Part shown: positions 58,302 to 64,000 of the stretch, piece after piece | Layout: every line of letters starts with the position of its first letter | How positions within the stretch are numbered: position 1 is the stretch's first letter | Assembly (NCBI RefSeq): GCF_000507185.2 | Contig: NZ_AYTM02000002.1 | Coordinates: forward strand, 4,685,501 to 4,749,500 | Direction of reading: 5' to 3' | DNA from: Pseudomonas syringae KCTC 12500 | GTDB lineage: Bacteria; Pseudomonadota; Gammaproteobacteria; Pseudomonadales; Pseudomonadaceae | Length of the DNA stretch: 64,000 nucleotides | Made by a program: the position numbers and the translations under genes | The notes under the pieces: generated by a model | Database searches by the model: none | The model's input: only the letters and a program-made list of their open reading frames with translations | Told to the model about the DNA's origin: nothing

Positions 58302-59111
58302 ATGTCGCAACCCGTGTTCTTTGCTCACGCCAATGGCTTCCCTTCGGCGACGTACAGCAAGCTGTTTTGCGCGCTGGCACCGGAATTTTCGGTGGCCCAT
58401 CTTGAGCAACACGCCCATGATCCGCGTTTTCCGGTGGATGACAACTGGCTGAATCTGGTCGATGAGTTGCTTCACCATCTGCGCGAGCAGCCTGGCCCGG
58501 TGTGGGGGGTAGGGCACTCGCTCGGCGGCGTGTTGCATCTGCATGCCGCATTGCGCTGCCCGGAACTCTACCGGGGCGTGGTGATGCTCGATTCGCCGGT
58601 GCTGGGGCTGGCTGACCAGTTGTTCATACGCGCCGCCAAGCGCTTGGGCTTTATCGACCGCATCACGCCAGCGGGCCGTACCCTGGGCCGTCGTGAGGCG
58701 TTTGATGATCTGCCGTCGGCACGCGCCTACTTCGCTGGCAAGACCCTGTTCAGCCGCTTCGATCCCGACTGCCTGACCGCTTACCTGCAACATGGTCTGC
58801 GCGAGGACGGCGGGCAGTGGCGTCTGCGTTTCGACCCGGCGACCGAGATCAGCATCTACCGCAGCATCCCGCACACCAGCCCAGTGCCGTCACGGCAACT
58901 CAAGGTGCCACTCGCGATGGTGCGCGGCACACACAGCCGGGTGATCATGCCTCATCATGGCTATCTGGCCCGACGCATGCGCGAAGGCGAATACCTGTCC
59001 ATGCCTGGAGGGCACATGTTTCCTCTTGAACGACCGGATGAAACCGCATTGCTGCTCAAGACGCTGCTGGCTCGCTGGGACGCACGCAGTGCCTCAAGGG
59101 TGACGGCGTGA
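58302..59111 (+). CDS. Alpha/beta hydrolase
   Basis: The 269-residue protein starts SQPVFFAHANGFPSATYSKL. The nucleophile elbow is GVGHSLGGVLHLHAAL near residue 85, and the histidine region near the end is MPGGHMFPLERP. Substrate and pathway are unknown. ATG 58302 is preferred to the frame's earlier start at 58242 because the family starts with this oxyanion-loop strand. It overlaps the next hydrolase by four bases (GTGA). Confidence 0.88.
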   Translation: MSQPVFFAHANGFPSATYSKLFCALAPEFSVAHLEQHAHDPRFPVDDNWLNLVDELLHHLREQPGPVWGVGHSLGGVLHLHAALRCPELYRGVVMLDSPVLGLADQLFIRAAKRLGFIDRITPAGRTLGRREAFDDLPSARAYFAGKTLFSRFDPDCLTAYLQHGLREDGGQWRLRFDPATEISIYRSIPHTSPVPSRQLKVPLAMVRGTHSRVIMPHHGYLARRMREGEYLSMPGGHMFPLERPDETALLLKTLLARWDARSASRVTA

Positions 59112-59962
59112 CGTTTGCCATGGAAGAGGTGCGTTTCAATCTGGGGCATATCGAACTGGCGGCTCATCTTTACGGCCCCGAAGACGGCCAGCCGGTGATT
59201 GCCGTGCATGGCTGGCTCGACAACGTCAACAGCTTTGCACGCCTGGCACCGCGACTGGAGGGCCTGCGCATCGTAGCGCTCGATCTGGCCGGGCATGGTC
59301 ATTCACAGCATCGGCCTGCCGGGGCGTCCTATGCGCTGGCCGACTACGTGTTCGACGTGCTGCAGGTCGCCGAGCAATTGGGCTGGCAGCGCTTCGCCCT
59401 GATGGGCCACTCGCTGGGCGCGATCATTTCGGTATTGCTGGCCGGGTCGTTGCCGGAGCGGGTCACGCGGCTGGCCCTGATCGATGGTTTGATTCCCTTG
59501 ACCGGCGACCCTGAATCCGCCGCCGGGCGGATGGGCTCCGCTCTGCAGGCGCAGCTCAGGCTGTCAGGCAAGAAAAAGCCGGTTTACGAGGATCAGCAAC
59601 GTGCTGTTCAGGCGCGTATGAAAGGCGTGGTCCCGGTGAGTCGCGAGGCTGCCGAATTACTCGCCCAGCGCGGTCTGATGCCGGTACCCGGCGGCTATAC
59701 CTGGCGCAGCGACAGCCGCCTGACGTTGCCATCTGCGATTCGTCTTACACATCAGCAGGCGATGTCTTTCGTAAACGCTATCCGTTGCCCGACGCAACTG
59801 CTGGTCGCTACAGGCGGCATGCTGGCGAAAAACCAACTCATGCTGTCCGGGCTGCCTTTCGACGTCGTGCAGCTTGAAGGCGGTCATCATCTGCACCTGA
59901 ACGACGAGCAGGGTGCGAGCGCTGTTGCACACTGTATCAATCGCTTGTTCGCTGCTTCTTGA
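59108..59962 (+). CDS. Alpha/beta hydrolase
   Basis: The 284-residue protein has VIAVHGWLDNVNSFARLAPR, the nucleophile elbow ALMGHSLGAIISVLLAG near residue 98, and the terminal histidine in LEGGHHLHLNDEQG. It may start at GTG 59108 (overlapping the previous stop) or ATG 59120. Overlap with the previous hydrolase gene implies one transcript, and perhaps steps on related esters. The substrate is unknown. Confidence 0.9.
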   Translation: MTFAMEEVRFNLGHIELAAHLYGPEDGQPVIAVHGWLDNVNSFARLAPRLEGLRIVALDLAGHGHSQHRPAGASYALADYVFDVLQVAEQLGWQRFALMGHSLGAIISVLLAGSLPERVTRLALIDGLIPLTGDPESAAGRMGSALQAQLRLSGKKKPVYEDQQRAVQARMKGVVPVSREAAELLAQRGLMPVPGGYTWRSDSRLTLPSAIRLTHQQAMSFVNAIRCPTQLLVATGGMLAKNQLMLSGLPFDVVQLEGGHHLHLNDEQGASAVAHCINRLFAAS

Positions 59963-60089
59963 CTTGAGCCCGGCAACTGTCGACGCTGGACGGGTTGAAA
60001 CAGGAGTCAACCGTGATGGATCAATCCGCAGCCTCTGGTGACCGCCTCGCTGGCGATCTTTTATATTTTCGTTCCCTGCTTGCCTGCCA

Positions 60090-60920
60090 ATGAGAGCACT
60101 CATGCGTTTATCAAGTGTTCCCGTTGTCGCCTTGTGCCTGTCGATGTTCAGCACTGTGCTCTGCGCCGCCGACGTAACAGGCAGCAGTGATCTGCAAATT
60201 CTGCCGCGTCTGGCCGATACGGAAATCGTCGATTATCGTCCGGCTGCCGAGCTCGAGCGGGTCTACCCCATGGGCTCGATCCGCAAGATCAGCGGCCAGT
60301 TGCGTTTTGATGGCCAGGTCAGTGCGCGCGGCAATCTGACGTCGATTACCTATCAATTACCTGCCGAGCGGACTTCCGACGACGCCTTCACCGCAGCTCG
60401 CGAATCCTTGCAGCAGCAAGGCGCCGAACTTCTGTTCTGGTGTCAGGCGCGCGACTGCGGAGAAAGCAGCCTGTGGGCCAACGAAGTGTTCGGCAACGCC
60501 AAACTGTATGGTGCGGATGACCGCCAGGCTTACCTTCTGTTGCGTCTGGCAGAACCGCGCAGTGACACCTTGGTAGCGCTTTACAGCATCACCCGTGGCA
60601 ACCGCCGGGCCTACCTGCACGTCGAGCAGTTTGAATCCTCTGCGCCACTGGGCGAACTGCTGCCGACCTCTGCCACCTTGCTGCGCCAATTGCGCAGCAC
60701 CGGCAAGCTGGAACTGCCCCGACTGAGCGGCGAACCGCAGGATGCCTGGGTTACTCTTGTTTCTCGCGCCTTGAACCTGGACAGCAGCCTGCGCGCCACC
60801 GTGTCCGGGCCCAGTGCCGGCGCCTGGCTTGACGCCCTGATCGCCAAAGGCGTTCGCGCGTCCCGGCTCGAGGCGGGCGTCACTGAAGGCAAGGGGCTCA
60901 AGATCGAGGTTATCCGCTAG
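60090..60920 (+). CDS. DUF4892 periplasmic protein
   Basis: The 276-residue protein has a signal peptide (RLSSVPVVALCLSMFSTVLC, cut near CAA-D). A DUF4892 region follows (EIVDYRPAAELERVYPMGSI, then FWCQARDCGESSLWANEVFG) and a C-terminal OmpA-like fold (GAWLDALIAKGVRASRLEAG). The family function is unknown; it is likely an envelope protein. The start may be ATG 60090 or 60102. Confidence 0.85.
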   Translation: MRALMRLSSVPVVALCLSMFSTVLCAADVTGSSDLQILPRLADTEIVDYRPAAELERVYPMGSIRKISGQLRFDGQVSARGNLTSITYQLPAERTSDDAFTAARESLQQQGAELLFWCQARDCGESSLWANEVFGNAKLYGADDRQAYLLLRLAEPRSDTLVALYSITRGNRRAYLHVEQFESSAPLGELLPTSATLLRQLRSTGKLELPRLSGEPQDAWVTLVSRALNLDSSLRATVSGPSAGAWLDALIAKGVRASRLEAGVTEGKGLKIEVIR

Positions 60921-60989
60921 AACAGTGATGGCGGACAGGCAGGTTCGCCATTATGCTCGCTTCCTCCGATCCTTTTTAGTGAATAGCGC

Positions 60990-62036
60990 ATGTTCAACAA
61001 TGACCGTCTGTTGGTGCAGATTCTGCTGTTGGCGCTGTTTGGTGCCTGTCTCTGGGTGATGGCGCCATTCTGGTCGGCGCTGGTCTGGGGCGCGGTACTG
61101 GCCTTCGCCAGCTGGCCGCTGATGCGTTTGCTGACCCGCTGGTTCAAGGGCCGTGAGTCGCTGGCTGCACTGGTGATGTGCCTGTGCTGGATGCTGCTGG
61201 TCGCGGCGCCGCTGGTGTGGCTGGGCTTCAATCTTGCCGACCATGTGCGTGACGCCACGGGCTTGATCAAGGACATTCAGGTCGACGGCTTGCCCGACCC
61301 ACCGCAATGGCTGGCGGGTATTCCGCTGGTGGGCGAACGACTGGTCGCGCTGTGGACCACCATCGATCAGCAAGGCGCGGCGTTCATGGCGACGCTCAAG
61401 CCGCATCTGGGTCAGGTCGGTAACTGGATTCTGGCACGCAGTGCGCAGATCGGCAGCGGGATTCTGGAACTGACCCTGAGCATCGTCTTCGCCTTCTTCT
61501 TCTACAGGGACGGTCCGCGCCTGGCCGCCTTCGTGCTCAGCCTGCTGGAACGCCTGATCGGCGAGCGCGCCCAGTATTATCTGGATCTGGTCGCTGGCAC
61601 AGTGCAGCGCGTGGTCAACGGCGTCATCGGCACAGCAGCGGCCCAGGCGGTACTGGCGCTGATCGGCTTCCTGATCGCGGGTATTCCCGGCGCGTTGGTG
61701 CTGGGTATTCTGACTTTTCTGTTCAGTCTGATCCCGATGGGCCCGCCCTTGGTCTGGTTGCCTGCCACTGCCTGGCTGGTCTGGCAGGGCGAGTACGGCA
61801 TGGCGATATTTCTGGGCATCTGGGGGATGTTCATCATCAGTGGCGTGGACAACGTGCTCAAGCCATACCTGATCAGCAGGGGCGGCAATCTGCCGCTGGT
61901 GATTGTCTTGTTGGGTGTGTTCGGCGGATTGCTGGCATTCGGTTTCATCGGCCTGTTCATCGGCCCGACGCTTCTGGCAGTCGCTTATAGCCTGTTGACC
62001 GATTGGGTCGGCAGCGAGCGGGCGCGTCCCCGCTAG
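60990..62036 (+). CDS. AI-2E family transporter (PerM/TqsA-like permease)
   Basis: The 348-residue inner-membrane protein has about seven hydrophobic segments, starting with VQILLLALFGACLWVMAPFW, and the conserved end GLFIGPTLLAVAYSLLTDWV. The family includes exporters and sodium/proton antiporters; export of autoinducer-2 is known only for one member, so the substrate is open. It is convergent with the two-component genes; eight bases separate the two stop regions. Confidence 0.9.
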   Translation: MFNNDRLLVQILLLALFGACLWVMAPFWSALVWGAVLAFASWPLMRLLTRWFKGRESLAALVMCLCWMLLVAAPLVWLGFNLADHVRDATGLIKDIQVDGLPDPPQWLAGIPLVGERLVALWTTIDQQGAAFMATLKPHLGQVGNWILARSAQIGSGILELTLSIVFAFFFYRDGPRLAAFVLSLLERLIGERAQYYLDLVAGTVQRVVNGVIGTAAAQAVLALIGFLIAGIPGALVLGILTFLFSLIPMGPPLVWLPATAWLVWQGEYGMAIFLGIWGMFIISGVDNVLKPYLISRGGNLPLVIVLLGVFGGLLAFGFIGLFIGPTLLAVAYSLLTDWVGSERARPR

Positions 62037-62044
62037 CGGGCGGG

Positions 62045-63085
62045 CTATGCAGTCGCTCTGCGTCGTGGCAGATCGAGGATTGCCGTCAGGCCGCCGCCTG
62101 GCGTTTGCGTGAGCGATAGCTCGCCGCCGATGCGCCGCGCGGCTTCCCGCGCAATGCTCATACCCATGCCGATTCCGCCGGAGTTGCGGTTGCGAGAACC
62201 TTCCAGACGGTAGAACGGTTCGAATACTGTCTCGTGAAACTCGGGCGCAATCCCCGGTCCGTGATCAACGACCGATATGCGCACGTGATCGGCGCTGTCC
62301 TCAATCACAATACGCGCGCTACCAGCGTAACGCAGAGCGTTGTCGACCAGATTCTGCAGGCACGAGCGCAGCGCCATCGGCTGCGTCTTGAGCGGTTTGC
62401 ACTGGCCTTCGTACTGCACGTCGTCGCCATTGTCCTGGGCATTCTCGGCCTGCGATTCGATCAGCGCCTGCAGGTCGAATTGCTGCAGGCCTTCGCTGCG
62501 CCGGTGCTCATTGAGGTAGGCGAGGGTGGCGTCGAGCATGCTGATCATGTCATTGAGATCCTGAGTCATCTGGCCATGCAGCCTGGGCTCTTCGATCTGT
62601 TCGACACGCAGCTTGAGCCGTGAAAGGGGCGTGCGCAGGTCGTGGGATACCGCAGCCAGCATGCGCCCGCGCTGCTGCATCTGTTCGCGGATCTTGCGCT
62701 GCATAAGATTGAACGTCTGCGCAGCCTGTCGGGCTTCCTGCGGGCCGCTGATTTCCAGTGGCGGGCTGTCGAGGTCTTCACTCAGGCGCTCGGCTGCTTC
62801 GCTCAGACTCTGCACGGGACGGCTGAGGGCCTTGGCACCGTACCACGCGGCAATGATCAGGGTGATGAACTGGAAGAACAGCAATATCAGCGGACCGCCG
62901 AGCATCGGCGGTCTGTGCATGGGCCGCTGATCGAATTGCCCATGCTCGGTGTTGGACGCGGTAGGTGGCGGCGGGCGCATGCCGTACTGCGTGAACCAGA
63001 TGAAGGCCAGCAGGTGCGCCAACAGAATAGCCAACAGAGCGCCACCAAACAGTCGCGCAAACAGCGTGTCGAATCTGCGGATCAA
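62045..63085 (-). CDS. Sensor histidine kinase, EnvZ/RstB type
   Basis: The 346-residue membrane kinase has a first helix (LFGGALLAILLAHLLAFIWF), a short periplasmic part rich in Pro and His, and a second helix (LILLFFQFITLIIAAWYGAK). HAMP, the H box AAVSHDLRTPLSRLKLRVEQ, N box LQNLVDNALRYAG and G boxes VVDHGPGIAPE and GGIGMGMSIAREA follow. All catalytic boxes are intact. It overlaps the upstream response regulator by four bases, so the two are one operon. The signal is unknown. Confidence 0.94.
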   Translation of the reverse strand: MIRRFDTLFARLFGGALLAILLAHLLAFIWFTQYGMRPPPPTASNTEHGQFDQRPMHRPPMLGGPLILLFFQFITLIIAAWYGAKALSRPVQSLSEAAERLSEDLDSPPLEISGPQEARQAAQTFNLMQRKIREQMQQRGRMLAAVSHDLRTPLSRLKLRVEQIEEPRLHGQMTQDLNDMISMLDATLAYLNEHRRSEGLQQFDLQALIESQAENAQDNGDDVQYEGQCKPLKTQPMALRSCLQNLVDNALRYAGSARIVIEDSADHVRISVVDHGPGIAPEFHETVFEPFYRLEGSRNRNSGGIGMGMSIAREAARRIGGELSLTQTPGGGLTAILDLPRRRATA

Positions 63086-63831
63086 CCCAGCTCCCTGGCA
63101 TCGAACAGATAGCCTTCACCGCGCACGGTCTTGATCAGTTGTGGATTTTTCGGATCATCGCCGAGCTTCTGGCGCAGACGCGAGACCAGCAAATCGATAC
63201 TGCGGTCAAACGCCTCGATTGAGCGGCCGCGGGCAGCATCGAGCAACTGCTCGCGGCTCAGCACCCGGTGCGGCCGTTCGAGAAACACACGTAACAGACG
63301 AAACTCGGCGTTGGACAGCGGCACCACCAGGCCATCGGCGGCGGTCAACTGGCGCAGGACGCTGTTCAGGCGCCACGCGTCAAAACGAATGGTGGTGCGC
63401 TGATCACTGCGTTCGTCGCGGACCCGGCGCAGAATGGTCTGGATGCGCGCGACCAGTTCACGCGGCTCGAACGGCTTGGCCATGTAATCGTCGGCACCCA
63501 GTTCCAGACCGATGATCCGGTCAGTCGGTTCGCAGCGTGCGGTCAGCATCAGAATCGGGATGTCCGACGTGCTGCGCAGCCAGCGGCACAGTGACAGCCC
63601 GTCTTCACCGGGCAGCATCAGGTCCAGCACCACCACGTCGAAGGTTTCCGCGGTCAGCGCCTGACGCATCTGTGTGCCGTCGGTGACGCCACTGGCGTTG
63701 ATATTGAAGCGCGTCAGGTAGTCGCAGAGCAGTTCGCGAATGGCCACATCGTCATCGACGATCAGCGCACGAACGCTCCAGCGCTGATCGGTCGATGTGG
63801 CATCCAGGGAGGTATCGGGAAGTGCTTGCAT
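63082..63831 (-). CDS. OmpR-family response regulator
   Basis: The 249-residue protein has a receiver domain (ALIVDDDVAIRELLCDYLTR, phosphoacceptor in VVVLDLMLPGEDGLSL, lysine in YMAKPFEP) and a C-terminal winged helix (LSNAEFRLLRVFLERPHRVL, then RSIDLLVSRLRQKLGDDPK). The start at 63831 is preferred; the frame stays open to an ATG at 63861, and neither has a strong ribosome-binding site. It partners the kinase that follows. Bases 63862-64000 hold its promoter region; no other gene is seen there. Confidence 0.94.
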   Translation of the reverse strand: MQALPDTSLDATSTDQRWSVRALIVDDDVAIRELLCDYLTRFNINASGVTDGTQMRQALTAETFDVVVLDLMLPGEDGLSLCRWLRSTSDIPILMLTARCEPTDRIIGLELGADDYMAKPFEPRELVARIQTILRRVRDERSDQRTTIRFDAWRLNSVLRQLTAADGLVVPLSNAEFRLLRVFLERPHRVLSREQLLDAARGRSIEAFDRSIDLLVSRLRQKLGDDPKNPQLIKTVRGEGYLFDARELG

Positions 63832-64000
63832 AATGCGTCTGTCGCCTGCTTGTGCCGCCATGGACTGGCCGCTGTTGAAGATCAGCGCTGCCCCTCATGC
63901 TACTTCGCCGGGAAGCTCGGCGGTAGGGTGGCGTGATCGAATGTCGGGCGCATGTCATAAATGTATCGAGATTGATACGAGCGCCTGTCGAGCGTGCCTT

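Overview
The window is a stretch of chromosome from a Pseudomonas, most likely the P. syringae complex or a close fluorescens-group relative. The protein-coding genes are typical Pseudomonas core genes. The order gltA / sdhCDAB-sucAB-lpdG-sucCD and fabB-fabA-hybrid kinase followed by gpsA are those known from the genus. The intergenic DNA carries genus-typical REP pairs (core GGAGCGAACTTGTTCGCGAA) and dispersed palindromes with the core GACGCAGAGCGTC. No prophage, insertion sequence, CRISPR array or toxin-antitoxin module is visible. The species-level call is an inference from recollected gene order and repeats.

Layout. 1-2650: 3' part of uvrB, then a 780-base gap full of structured repeats. 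2651-4829: gltX and a duplicated tRNA-Ala(GGC)/tRNA-Glu(TTC) pair with its own strong promoter and terminator. 5011-9581: a REP pair, a thioesterase, dusC, a small heat-shock gene under a sigma-32-like promoter and a ROSE-like RNA thermometer, and a PAS-GGDEF-EAL protein. 9648-15206: a LysR regulator divergent from leuC-leuD, then leuB and asd. 15336-20721: a D-galactonate catabolic cluster (dgoK, dgoA, dgoD, MFS transporter, IclR regulator). 20733-22858: a zinc alcohol dehydrogenase divergent from an AraC regulator. 22857-26835: a heptanucleotide array, ETF-quinone oxidoreductase, and divergent etfB-etfA with a PsrA-type operator on a good sigma-70 promoter. 26952-32388: a periplasmic binding protein, two DUF4398 lipoproteins, a MocR-type regulator, a basic lipoprotein, a cysteine-cluster protein and a START-domain protein.

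32454-45618 is the TCA cycle block: gltA, divergent from sdhCDAB, sucAB, lpdG and sucCD. 45667-48211 holds an acetyltransferase, brnQ and a small lipoprotein. 48525-51251 holds htpG, with a near-consensus sigma-32 promoter, and a dienelactone hydrolase. 51504-55412 holds fabB, fabA and a hybrid sensor kinase, all on the minus strand. 55699-62036 holds gpsA, a DUF4389 protein, sixA, a thioesterase, two alpha/beta hydrolases, a DUF4892 protein and an AI-2E family permease. 62045-63831 is an OmpR/EnvZ-type two-component pair.

The genes are mostly ordinary; the less expected signals lie between them. They are an 81-base three-way-junction fold followed by more hairpins after uvrB; a covarying hairpin in two copies of one repeat; 17 in-register 7-mers between two convergent genes; a thermometer hairpin with a bulged G opposite the Shine-Dalgarno of the hsp20 gene; PsrA-like and FabR-like operators at etf and fabA; and A-rich Hfq/Crc-type motifs before dgoK and dgoD. 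I found no gene cluster that looks like an undescribed defence, secretion or biosynthetic system.
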